From JAFGBI01 sp964454025 (GTDB lineage Bacteria; Myxococcota_A; Polyangia; Polyangiales; Polyangiaceae): 64,000 nucleotides of DNA. The position numbers were made by a program, and so were the translations under genes. Location: NCBI GenBank assembly GCA_964454025.1, contig CAYVRP010000009.1, positions 1-64,000 on the forward strand, written 5' to 3'. The notes beneath the pieces are model-generated. The model saw only the letters and a program-made list of their open reading frames with translations. It was not told where the DNA came from and made no database searches. Every line of letters starts with the position of its first letter. The stretch's first letter is position 1. This document shows, piece after piece, positions 7,761 to 16,266 of this stretch.

Positions 7761-8825
7761 TCACGGCGACCGGCGACCGCGCGTACCCGGGGGCTCGGCG
7801 GGCGCCGCCCGCGCGGTCACCACGATGAGCCCGGGGTCGCCTACGGACCAGTCCCGGACGTCACCGACGGGTGTGGTCACCACCGGCACGCCGAGCCGCC
7901 GCGCCTCCCGGATCACGGTCGGCGCGCCCTCGCTCGCGGAGGCCGAGATCAGCAGATCGGCGGCGGCGATCCAGGTGAGCGCGGCGGGCCTCGGGAGCGC
8001 GCCGAGCAGCCTCGCCTGGGGGAACGTCGCCTCGAGCCGGGCGCGCTCGGGCCCGTCGCCGATCACGAACACCCGGGCGCCGGGGACGAGCACGGCGGCG
8101 CCGACCGCGAGGAGCGGGCGCTTGACGGGCACGAGCCGGCCGACGATCACGATCACCGTCTCCTCGTGCCCGAGGTCGAGCGCGGCGCGCGCGGCGCTCC
8201 GTCCGGGGACGTTTGGCATCGCGAGCGTGGCCGGACGGACCGCGGATCTCGTGGCGAGGCCGGGCGGCCCCGCCGCGATCAGCCGCTCCCGGAGCTCCCG
8301 CGACACGAACCGGAAGCGTGCGTCGCGGCCGAGCAACTTCGCGAGGATGTGGTGGCGCAGCGCTCGGGGCAGGGCGAGCAAGAGCTCCGCGTCGGAGCCG
8401 TGCACGACGACCTCCAGCGAACCGGGCGCATCGACCGCGATCGGCCAGGCACAGGGCAGCAGCCAGTGGGCGATCACCTCGTCGAACGGCCCTTCTCGCC
8501 GCAGGGCGGCGCGCGCCCCGAGGAGGAAGCGCGTCGCGCCAACCGATCGGACGGGTGCGGCGCGCAGGCGCGCCAGGAACCCTGGGGCTCCGAAGGCCTC
8601 GCCCGCGGGGATCTCGATTCGCCTGACCGTTCCCAGGCCTCGCTCGCCCTCCGCCGGGGAGTTGACCTTGCCCGGTGGCCCCACCGCCGGGGCTATCACC
8701 AGCACCTCGGCCCCGCCCCGGACCAGCTCGTCGACCTCCGCGGCCACGAAATGTCCGGCAGGGTCCCCCGCGTCCCGGGGATAGGAGGTGGTCACGACCG
8801 CGACCCGCCGGATCCTCTCCGTCAC
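7761..8825 (-). CDS. Glycosyltransferase, GT4 family (GT-B fold)
   Basis: A 354-residue GT-B glycosyltransferase. The N-terminal half starts VVTTSYPRDAGDPAGHFVA, typical of GT4 enzymes and their acceptor-side domain. The C-terminal nucleotide-sugar domain shows IVIVGRLVPVKRP, VIGDGPER and the donor-binding SEGAPTVIREARRLGVPVVTT, with a Glu in the family's E-x7-E position. Such enzymes build lipopolysaccharide, exopolysaccharide or glycolipids at the cytoplasmic face of the membrane. The acceptor and sugar cannot be read from the sequence. It lies upstream of the gamma-glutamyltransferase on the same strand with about 230 bases between. It is divergent from rpsU. Confidence 0.85.
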   Translation of the reverse strand: MTERIRRVAVVTTSYPRDAGDPAGHFVAAEVDELVRGGAEVLVIAPAVGPPGKVNSPAEGERGLGTVRRIEIPAGEAFGAPGFLARLRAAPVRSVGATRFLLGARAALRREGPFDEVIAHWLLPCAWPIAVDAPGSLEVVVHGSDAELLLALPRALRHHILAKLLGRDARFRFVSRELRERLIAAGPPGLATRSAVRPATLAMPNVPGRSAARAALDLGHEETVIVIVGRLVPVKRPLLAVGAAVLVPGARVFVIGDGPERARLEATFPQARLLGALPRPAALTWIAAADLLISASASEGAPTVIREARRLGVPVVTTPVGDVRDWSVGDPGLIVVTARAAPAEPPGTRGRRSP

Positions 8826-8918
8826 CGGCCGCCAGCCCTTCTGGCCCCGCGGGACGGGGCGCGCGCCGAGCCCGCCAGGCCGGGTTCGGCGGGAGCCCCC
8901 GGCCCGCGGATTTGGGGG

Positions 8919-8947
8919 TTGCAGAGCGCCCTCTCACCTGCCATAAG
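8919..8947 (+). promoter_or_regulatory. Candidate sigma-70 promoter for rpsU
   Basis: TTGCAG at 8919-8924 and CATAAG at 8942-8947 are separated by 17 bases. The -10 matches 4 of 6 consensus positions and the -35 only 3 of 6. Transcription would begin close to 8954, almost at the proposed TTG start, so the mRNA would be nearly leaderless unless the true start is the GTG at 8998. Confidence 0.35.
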
Positions 8948-8955
8948 TCCGGCCC

Positions 8956-9183
8956 TTGGCCAACCCGAGCGAAGCAGTCCAGTGTAAGCCCCTCGAGGTG
9001 TCCGTCGGTGAGAAGGGCATCGAGCGGGCCATCAAGCACCTCAAGCGCAAGATGGCAGCAGAGGGCATTCTGAGGGAGCTCAAGCGTCGGCGTCACCACA
9101 TGAAGCCGTCGGTGAAGCGCCGCAAGAAGATGAGCGAGGCCGCGCGCCGACGGCGCAAGCGCCAGCGCATCGACATCCCTTGA
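8956..9183 (+). CDS. rpsU: 30S ribosomal protein S21
   Basis: A small basic ribosomal protein of 75 residues that binds the 30S platform and helps start mRNA base-pairing. The sequence LEVSVGEKGIERAIKHLKRK followed by EGILRELKRRRHHMKPSVKR is diagnostic of S21. There is no ATG; the TTG at 8956 gives the usual family length, and the in-frame GTG at 8998 is an alternative. In Escherichia coli rpsU heads the rpsU-dnaG-rpoD operon. Here dnaG-rpoD lie about 19 kb away on the other strand, so S21 is expressed separately. Confidence 0.93.
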   Translation: MANPSEAVQCKPLEVSVGEKGIERAIKHLKRKMAAEGILRELKRRRHHMKPSVKRRKKMSEAARRRRKRQRIDIP

Positions 9184-9267
9184 AATTTGTCCGAATCGCT
9201 CCGCCCGCCTAGCCTCCGGGCCAATGGGCGCCGGAGCAGCGGTCCTCGGAGCGACGGGCCTCGGGTC

Positions 9268-10596
9268 ATGGCGGTAGCGTCTGTCGCTGCCTCCCGCGAG
9301 CTCGCGGCCGGCGGGCGTGAGGCTGCGCGTCCCCTGGTGCGGCTGCGGACGCTGCTCGGCCTGGCACTGGTCGGGGGTGCGATCGCCTGGGCCTACCCCC
9401 GCGCACGGGCGGCGGTGGAGCTCAAGACGGCCGCGACGCTCTTCGCCGACTACGCCCTGTGCATGGTGGGTCCCACGGGTCCGACCCTGCTCCGTGACAA
9501 CCCGGAGGAGTTCCGGCGCCTGGTTCGCCGGCGGGTGGTGGGGGCCTCCCCCGAGGAGCGGCCCTTCTTCCGCTGCGCGCCGGCTGCCCTCGCGCTTACG
9601 GCCGACGATGCGGTCTTCGGCGCTCACCAGGCGATGGCGTGGAGCTTCGTGGAGTATGGGGCCAGGCCCGAGGAGCGAACCGCCGGGCGCTTCGGTACGG
9701 TCACCGTCGACCAGCTCCGCGTGACCACCCGTCGCCTTGCCGAGCTGGCCGAGCGCGCCGGACCGTTCTCGAGCGGCGGCTACACGCGCCTGGTCACCCG
9801 CTCGGTCAACGCCCAGGAGGCGACCCACCCCGTCCCGCTGCCACGCCCGAGCCTCGGCAGCGGGCTGCCCGCGGCGCGGGCCCCCTACCGCTCCGCCTGG
9901 CGAGACGGCGCGAGCTGGTTCGTCGCCTTCGGCGCCGGCGCCCACCTGACCGTGCACGAGTCCACCGACGGCGGGCTCACCTGGGCTCCCGCGAGCGCCG
10001 CGACGCCCGGCGTCGCCGACCACGCGCGCCGCTGCGGCGTCGCCGGGCACGCGTTCGAGCTCGGCATCGACGCGAGCGGCGACGTCACGACGCTCACCTC
10101 CTACGGCGCCGAGCTCGCTCATGTCACCGTCGAGGTGGCCTCCAGCGAGCGCCCCGTGTTCGCCGTCGTCTGCGACGCCGCCGCGGCGGTGGTCGGCACC
10201 AAGGGCGCGCGGGACGACTCCGTGATCCTGCATCGCTGCGGCTACCAAGCGCCCTGCGTCGAGATGCCGCTCCCGAGATTCGGGATCGGCGGCGGGGTAC
10301 CCCGGTTTCCGGTCGACGTGGCGCGCGTCGAGGGCACGACCCTGCTCGCCGTCAACACCGGGGACGTCGTTCGCGTCGCCTCGACCCGCGATGACGGTGC
10401 GCACTGGACGCCGCTCGTGGTGGCGTTCGACCGCGCGGAGGACCCCCGCTTCGAGGCGCACGTGCCGGTCCCGCGCCGGCTCCTCGTCCTGGGCGCGCGG
10501 ACGTTCCTGTACGGCGGCGCGCCGCGCGTCACCCAGACCTACCCCGTGCTCGTCTCCGACGACCAGGGCGCCACCTGGCGCACCCCGGAGCTCTGA
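9268..10596 (+). CDS. Membrane-anchored Asp-box (BNR) repeat protein, function unknown
   Basis: About 442 residues. A single hydrophobic segment near the N-terminus (LLGLALVGGAIAWAYP) suggests an anchor or uncleaved signal, with the rest outside the cytoplasm. The C-terminal half has Asp-box-like motifs: STDGGLTWAPA, STRDDGAHWTP and SDDQGATWRTPE. These occur in sialidase-like beta-propellers. I see no sialidase catalytic set, so a binding or structural role is at least as likely as an enzyme. An upstream in-frame TTG at 9187 would add 27 residues of low-information sequence; I prefer the ATG at 9268. The gene follows rpsU by about 85 bases and is convergent with the large TPR gene, 27 bases away. 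Confidence 0.75.
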   Translation: MAVASVAASRELAAGGREAARPLVRLRTLLGLALVGGAIAWAYPRARAAVELKTAATLFADYALCMVGPTGPTLLRDNPEEFRRLVRRRVVGASPEERPFFRCAPAALALTADDAVFGAHQAMAWSFVEYGARPEERTAGRFGTVTVDQLRVTTRRLAELAERAGPFSSGGYTRLVTRSVNAQEATHPVPLPRPSLGSGLPAARAPYRSAWRDGASWFVAFGAGAHLTVHESTDGGLTWAPASAATPGVADHARRCGVAGHAFELGIDASGDVTTLTSYGAELAHVTVEVASSERPVFAVVCDAAAAVVGTKGARDDSVILHRCGYQAPCVEMPLPRFGIGGGVPRFPVDVARVEGTTLLAVNTGDVVRVASTRDDGAHWTPLVVAFDRAEDPRFEAHVPVPRRLLVLGARTFLYGGAPRVTQTYPVLVSDDQGATWRTPEL

Positions 10597-10623
10597 GCCG
10601 GCCGGCCTCCGGGCGCCGCGCGA

Positions 10624-13600
10624 TCAGGTGAGCCCGAGCTGGCGGCGCGCCTCGGCGTAGGCGTCCGAGACGCTGAAGACGGCCAGGTCGCGGGCCTCCG
10701 GGTTGCGCGTGATCCACTTCATGCGCTCGATCCCGGAGGGGGGCGGGCCGGCGGTGTGGCCCTGGGTCTTGGCGATGGCGCGGAGAGCCACGTCGAGATC
10801 GCCGACGGCGAGCAGCGCCGCGCGGTTGCCCCACTGGTGGATCGCGGTGCCGAGCTGGCTGGCGCGCGTCCCCAGCGCCCCGGCGACCTCGAGCGCGAGC
10901 GCGGCCACGTCGGGGTCGGTGGTGCGCGGCATCACGGCCGCGAGCCGCTGGCGGTGATCCTCCAGGCGCCGGGCGTCGACCCCGGAGGGGGTCCAGGAGG
11001 GGCAGAGCGTGTGCAGGAACGCGGCGAGCATGGGCCACAGATCGACCGGCGCCGCGCGCGACAGGGCGCCCGCGTTGGCCTGGAGGATCTTCAGGCTCCG
11101 CAGCAGCAAGAAGAAGCGACCCGCGTCGTCGCCCGAGTCGAGCAGCGCCTGGCCGAGGACGATCACCGGGGGATCGGCGCGGGCCGGGACGCAGACCGGG
11201 CCGAGCGCGCCCGTCGCCAGCACCTCGACGGACCCCAGTCCGAAGGCCTCCGCGACCTGCTGCACGTGGTTGACGTAGCCGCCCATCTCGGAGGGGAGCG
11301 GCGCGGCCCGGACGGCCTGAGCGTCGAAGCGGAAGGCGTGATCGAGCGACGTGCCCGCGCGCTTGAGCAGGACGCGGAGCGGCAACGAGATGAGCTCCGG
11401 CGCCAGCAGGTCGTCGAGCTCGGGGGCACCCGCGGCCGGCCCCCCCCCGTCGATCGCCGACGGCTCGCCCGCCAGGGCGGCGACCGTGGCGTTGGCGATG
11501 CGGGCGGCGTCCGCGCCGCCGCGGAGCTCCGCGACGCTCGCCAGGACGTCGAAGAACGCGGGGTCGAACCGTCCCGTGTTCAGCGCGCGGCGGGCGTCGT
11601 TGGCGGAGCGCTCGAGGAGCACCTGGAGCGACTTGTTCTCTCCCCGGCGCTGGTAGAAATCCGCCACCGCCCGCAGCACCCGTCCGTCGTGCGGCCACGC
11701 CTTGCGGGCCTTGTCGAGGGTGGCCTCGGCCTGCTTGCCGTCCCCCACGATCTCCTCGTAGACGCGGGCGAGCTCGAGCGTGCGGTCCCGCTTCGCCTCG
11801 GGCACCTCGGCGCGGTTGACGAGCTCCGTCTGTAGTTCCACGCTGCGTTCGGGCTGGCCGAGCCGCCCGTACACGGCGACCAGCCGGCGGGTGGCGTCCA
11901 GGTCCTGCGGGCGGCGCTTCAGCACCTCGAGGTACGCGAGCTCTGCCCGCCGCGGGTTCGGGAGCTGATCGTCGTACAGCGCGCCGAGCCGCTGGTAGAT
12001 CTCCGCCTGCCGCGCCGGCTCGGTGGCGTGGCGCGCGAGGCGGATCCACGCCTGCTCGGCGCCCTCCCAGTCGGCGTCGGCGAGGCAGAGGTCGGCGTAG
12101 GTCGCCAGCGCCTCCGCGTGATCCGGGTTGGCGTCGAGCGCCGCCGCCACGGCGCTCTTGGCCGTCCTCCGATCGCCGATCTCGGCGAGCGCGCGGCCAC
12201 GGGTGATCTCGAGGCGGACCCGCTCCTCGGGATCGGTGACCCGCGCCAGCCGGCGCTCGAGCAGCGTCGCCAGCGCGGCGCGGTCGCCGCCCTCGACGTA
12301 CAGGGCCTGCAGGCGGGTGAAGACGTCCTCCTCGCTCGGGTCGAGCTCGGCCGCCTGCTCCAGCGCGGCGCAGGCCCGCTCGCGGTTCCCGAGCCGGTCT
12401 TGCCAGAGGATCCCCGCCTGGTGCCACGCCTCCGCGCGGTGTCGGTCGACCTGGCACGCCTGGGCCAGCGTCTGCAGCACCGTGGCCGCCGCCTCGTACT
12501 GCCGGGTCGCCTCCAGGATCTCGGCGTAGGTCGTCAGAGCCACGAAGTGCTCGGGCAACAGCTCCACCGCCCGCTCCAGCAGGCCGCGGGCCTCTTCGAA
12601 GCGCTCGAGCCGCGCCGCGACCTCGCCCGCGCGCAGCGCCAGGGTCGCTGCGTCGATCGCCCGGCTCGCCCGGCCGAGGAGCAACTGATCGACGACCAGC
12701 TGCTCCTCGTCGTCCCCCGCCGCGCGGGCGTGGGCCGAGAGCTGCCGCAGCGTCCAGAGCCCGGGATCACCGTGCCGGAAGGCGGCGTGGGCCAGCTCCC
12801 GGCCTTCCTCCCACCGCCCGAGCCGGGCCCGCAGCCGCGCCGCCGTCTGCGCGTGCGCGATGGACTCCGCGCGGTCGAGCACTCCGACGAGCGCGGCCGC
12901 GACGGGCTCGAGCTCGGCGGCCCGATCCACGCCCAGGTAGGCATGCTCGAGCCGCCGCAGGGCGCCGAGGTCGTGCGGGTCGTCGGCGAGCAGCGCGCGC
13001 GTCCAGGTGAGCGCGGCTTCGGCGTCACCCCGGGCGCTCGCCAGCTCGGCCAGGCGCGCGTGGAGCCGGCGGCGCTCTGCCGGGTCGGTGGTCGACTCGG
13101 CCGCGGTCGTCCACCGGAGCTCGAGCGCCGCCGCGCCGGCGGTCGTCGGCGCCAGACGCTCGGCGACGACGCGTCCCAAGGGCGATCCGCGCCCGGCGGC
13201 GGCCTCGGCGCTGCGCCACGCATCCTCGCTGGCCCCGCACAGCTCGTACTCCAGGCTGGCGGTCGTCAGGAGCGCGCGTGCCGCCGCGTCGTCCAGCGTC
13301 GGCGCCAGCGCCTCGCGCCAGCGCCCGCGCCCGAGCGCGGGGGCCGGCGAGATCCGCTCCGCGAGCGCGTGCAGGCCGACGTCCTCGGGGCGCGTGGCCA
13401 GGCACTCCTCGAGCCGGCGCGCGGCTTCCTCGGGCGCGCCATCCGCGACGAGGAGCGCCTCCCGGGTCGCGTCCAGCGCCCGCTCCAGGGCGTCCGTCGC
13501 CGCGAGGCGTCGCAGGCGGAGCCAGTCGACCACGGCCTCCGCGTCTCCGCGCCGGCGCGCGGAGAGCTCGCCGAGGTGGGCGGAGAAGGGCAGATCGGGC

Positions 13601-16266
13601 TGGATCTCCGCAGCTCGGCGCAGCAGCGCCTCGTAGGTCGCGTCGGCGCGTCCGCTGCGCAGCGCCGCCTCCACCAGCAGCAGCGCCTGCGCGGTCTCGT
13701 CCGAGGTCTGCTCCGCGAGCGAGACGAACCGCGCCGCAGCGTCGTCCGCCTCGTCCGTCGCGGCGAGCGCGCGGGCCGCCATCTCGCAGGTCGGATCGGC
13801 GGCGAGCGCAGCCTCGAGCGCGGCTCGGGCGTCGTCGCGCCGCCCCGCCGCCGCGAGGATCAGCCCCGCGACGAGCTGTCGATCCCGATCCTCGTTCGGC
13901 TCGTCCGGCGCGGCTGGCCACGCGGCGACGTGCATGGCCAGCGCCGGCGCGGCCCGGCCGAGGAGCGCCAGCTCGACGGCCAGGACGCGCGCCAGGGCGG
14001 ACTCCCCATGCTCGGCCATGTAGGCGTCGTGCGCCTCGGTGAGCGCCTCCACCTCCTCGCCGCCGAGCGCGCGCCCGAGGCGCACCGTGACCGCCTCGGG
14101 CACCGGCGGGGCGCCCGTCGGCGGTCCCGCGACCATCGCGGCTGCCTGTGCCAGGGGCGCGAGCGCCGGGTCCTGCGCGAGCGCTGCCACGGCCGGCGCG
14201 AGGGCGGCGCCATCGGCGCCGCCGAGCACGCCGAGCACGAGGCGGTCGGCGACGGAGAAGGTCCGATCGTCCGGCTCGGCGGCGAGCGCGGCCTGCACGC
14301 CCGCGGTGTCGCCGAGCTCCAGCGCTCGGGCGAGCACGGCGCGGGTGACCGGGGTCGTGCGCTCGTGGCGCTCCAGGGTCGCGAGCAGGTGGCTCGCTCG
14401 CGCTCGCGTGTCGCGGCCGTGGGCGAGCAGCGAGGCGGCGAGCCACAGAGCTCCTCGCTCGAGCCCTTCGACGCTGGCGAGGACCGACAGCGCCTCGGCC
14501 GCGGCGATCACGTCTTCGCGGGCGAGCGCCCGGCGCGCGTCCTCGAAGGCGACGCGCGGGACTGGCGGCCCGTCGTCGGCGGGGCCGCGCCCCCGCCGGC
14601 GCGCCCCCGGGACGACCGCGGCGCGGAACGCGGCCAGGCTCGGCTCGTCAGGGCCCGTCAGGGCCTGCAAGGCGTGGCGGGACGGCGCCACCGTCGTTCC
14701 GAGCTGGCTCGCGATGCGCAGCAGGTGGGGGCGAGGATCGGCCGGGTCCAGGCGCGCGGCCAGGTCGGCGCGCTGCAGCGCCCCCTCGGCGTCGCCGAAG
14801 GCGATCCGCCGGATCTCGGCGTTGAGGCAGGCGGCGTGGAGCCGCGCGTCCGCGGTCGCCGAGGCCCGCGTCTCGATCTCCAGCGCCGTCGAGACGAAGC
14901 GCTGGTCTCCGCTCAGCGACGCGAGCCAGCGCACCTGGCGGGTCGCCAGCGGCATGCCAGGCGCCGCCTTCACGGCGCGTTCGGCCGCGTCGCGCGCCCG
15001 GCCCACCTCGCCGCAGATCGCCCACAGCTCGCTCGCGACGAGCAGGCTGCGGGCGCGCGCGCCGGCGTCCGCGCAGGCCGCCGCCTCCGCCTCCAACCAG
15101 GCGGCCCGCGCCGAGAACTCCGCGATCCCGTCCTGCTCGGCGAGGAAGGAGGCCGCCGGACGCTCGTCCGGCCACGCCGTGCCGGCGGCGTGGGCGGGCG
15201 CGGTTCCGGGGCTCTCCGCGGCGTCGAACGCGTGCGGCGGCAGGCTCTCGAGGCCGTCGACGGGATCCTCCTCGAGCTCGGGCGCGGCGTCTGCGCCGCG
15301 GGGTCGGGATGGCGCTGGCACCGGCGCCGGGAGCGGCTCGGTGCGCGGGAGCGGTTCGGGCGAGGCAGGCGCCGCCGGGCTCGGCGCGGGATCCGGGGCG
15401 ACGGCGGCGAGAGGCTGCGGGTCGTCTCCGGCGGGCCCGTGCTGGGCGGGCTCGCCCGGCGCGGCTTCGCCAGCGAGCGGACCGGCGTTGGCCGGGGCGG
15501 GGGACGGCTCCGGCGTGGTCGGCGCGGGCGGTGCGGCAGCCAGTTCCTCGAGCTCTTCGAGCTCCTCGAGCAGCGCGGTGCCGTCCTCGAGCCCGGCGGT
15601 ATCGTCATCGTCTTCGGGCAGGACGGGCTCGCGCTCGGCCCCGGTCGCGGCGGCGCGCTCCGGCGCGCGCGGTCGGGGCGCGGTCACCGCCCCGAGAGCT
15701 TCGGGGGCGCCGGTCGGCGCTGGTCGGGGAAAATGACGCGCAGCGGCTGGCGGAAGCGCGGGCTCGGTCGCCCCGGGCGGGGGCAACGCACCGGCGCGAA
15801 CCGCCGCCGGGGAGGGGAAGGGGCGCGGGGGAACGACCGGCGCCGGTCGTGGCGCGGGGGGCGGCGCGTCGAGCCGACGCCGCGGCGGCGCCGGGGCGAC
15901 CGACGTGGTCCCGGGGGCGTCGGGGCGCGGCGGTGCCAGCGGTCGTGCGATCCCGCGCGGGGTGACGGCCGGCGCTCCCGCATCCCGGTCCCCGACGCCC
16001 GGCCGGCGGGCGGTGGCCCCGGACGGCAACGGGCGGGGGACACCGGCGGCGGTGGCCGCTGCGCTCGGCGCGGCCGCGCCCGCCGGCGGCTCGGGCGGCG
16101 CCGGCTCGGCGAGCAGCGAGTCGAGGAGCGCGTCCGGTTCGAAGTCGAGGTCTCCGCCCAGCTCCTCGCCGATGTCGCCGGCGCGCGCGCTGCGCCCGGC
16201 GCCCGGGAAGTGGGAGCCCACGGCCGGCCCTTCGTCCTTGCGATCGGGGTGGTCAGGGTTGCTCAT
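10624..16266 (-). CDS. Giant TPR-repeat protein (second of a tandem pair)
   Basis: An 1880-residue protein. Residues 1 to about 300 are Pro/Ala/Glu-rich and probably disordered. Residues about 310-1600 are helical repeats with TPR signatures (for example ALEQAAELDPSEEDVFTRL and AELAYLEVLKRRPQDLDATR), consistent with a long solenoid scaffold. Residues about 1610-1880 form a distinct C-terminal domain resembling that of the upstream neighbour. I see no signal peptide or TM segment, so it is probably cytoplasmic. The ATG at 16266 overlaps the upstream stop by four bases (ATGA), so the two are co-translated. The open frame continues to 16860 antisense-style through the neighbour and that part is not coding. 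Function is unknown; large TPR proteins in myxobacteria often serve motility or envelope complexes. Confidence 0.85.
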   Translation of the reverse strand: MSNPDHPDRKDEGPAVGSHFPGAGRSARAGDIGEELGGDLDFEPDALLDSLLAEPAPPEPPAGAAAPSAAATAAGVPRPLPSGATARRPGVGDRDAGAPAVTPRGIARPLAPPRPDAPGTTSVAPAPPRRRLDAPPPAPRPAPVVPPRPFPSPAAVRAGALPPPGATEPALPPAAARHFPRPAPTGAPEALGAVTAPRPRAPERAAATGAEREPVLPEDDDDTAGLEDGTALLEELEELEELAAAPPAPTTPEPSPAPANAGPLAGEAAPGEPAQHGPAGDDPQPLAAVAPDPAPSPAAPASPEPLPRTEPLPAPVPAPSRPRGADAAPELEEDPVDGLESLPPHAFDAAESPGTAPAHAAGTAWPDERPAASFLAEQDGIAEFSARAAWLEAEAAACADAGARARSLLVASELWAICGEVGRARDAAERAVKAAPGMPLATRQVRWLASLSGDQRFVSTALEIETRASATADARLHAACLNAEIRRIAFGDAEGALQRADLAARLDPADPRPHLLRIASQLGTTVAPSRHALQALTGPDEPSLAAFRAAVVPGARRRGRGPADDGPPVPRVAFEDARRALAREDVIAAAEALSVLASVEGLERGALWLAASLLAHGRDTRARASHLLATLERHERTTPVTRAVLARALELGDTAGVQAALAAEPDDRTFSVADRLVLGVLGGADGAALAPAVAALAQDPALAPLAQAAAMVAGPPTGAPPVPEAVTVRLGRALGGEEVEALTEAHDAYMAEHGESALARVLAVELALLGRAAPALAMHVAAWPAAPDEPNEDRDRQLVAGLILAAAGRRDDARAALEAALAADPTCEMAARALAATDEADDAAARFVSLAEQTSDETAQALLLVEAALRSGRADATYEALLRRAAEIQPDLPFSAHLGELSARRRGDAEAVVDWLRLRRLAATDALERALDATREALLVADGAPEEAARRLEECLATRPEDVGLHALAERISPAPALGRGRWREALAPTLDDAAARALLTTASLEYELCGASEDAWRSAEAAAGRGSPLGRVVAERLAPTTAGAAALELRWTTAAESTTDPAERRRLHARLAELASARGDAEAALTWTRALLADDPHDLGALRRLEHAYLGVDRAAELEPVAAALVGVLDRAESIAHAQTAARLRARLGRWEEGRELAHAAFRHGDPGLWTLRQLSAHARAAGDDEEQLVVDQLLLGRASRAIDAATLALRAGEVAARLERFEEARGLLERAVELLPEHFVALTTYAEILEATRQYEAAATVLQTLAQACQVDRHRAEAWHQAGILWQDRLGNRERACAALEQAAELDPSEEDVFTRLQALYVEGGDRAALATLLERRLARVTDPEERVRLEITRGRALAEIGDRRTAKSAVAAALDANPDHAEALATYADLCLADADWEGAEQAWIRLARHATEPARQAEIYQRLGALYDDQLPNPRRAELAYLEVLKRRPQDLDATRRLVAVYGRLGQPERSVELQTELVNRAEVPEAKRDRTLELARVYEEIVGDGKQAEATLDKARKAWPHDGRVLRAVADFYQRRGENKSLQVLLERSANDARRALNTGRFDPAFFDVLASVAELRGGADAARIANATVAALAGEPSAIDGGGPAAGAPELDDLLAPELISLPLRVLLKRAGTSLDHAFRFDAQAVRAAPLPSEMGGYVNHVQQVAEAFGLGSVEVLATGALGPVCVPARADPPVIVLGQALLDSGDDAGRFFLLLRSLKILQANAGALSRAAPVDLWPMLAAFLHTLCPSWTPSGVDARRLEDHRQRLAAVMPRTTDPDVAALALEVAGALGTRASQLGTAIHQWGNRAALLAVGDLDVALRAIAKTQGHTAGPPPSGIERMKWITRNPEARDLAVFSVSDAYAEARRQLGLT

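Noticed and set aside
5899..8784. 961-residue open frame on the plus strand
   Set aside because: Antisense to the gamma-glutamyltransferase and the GT4 gene.
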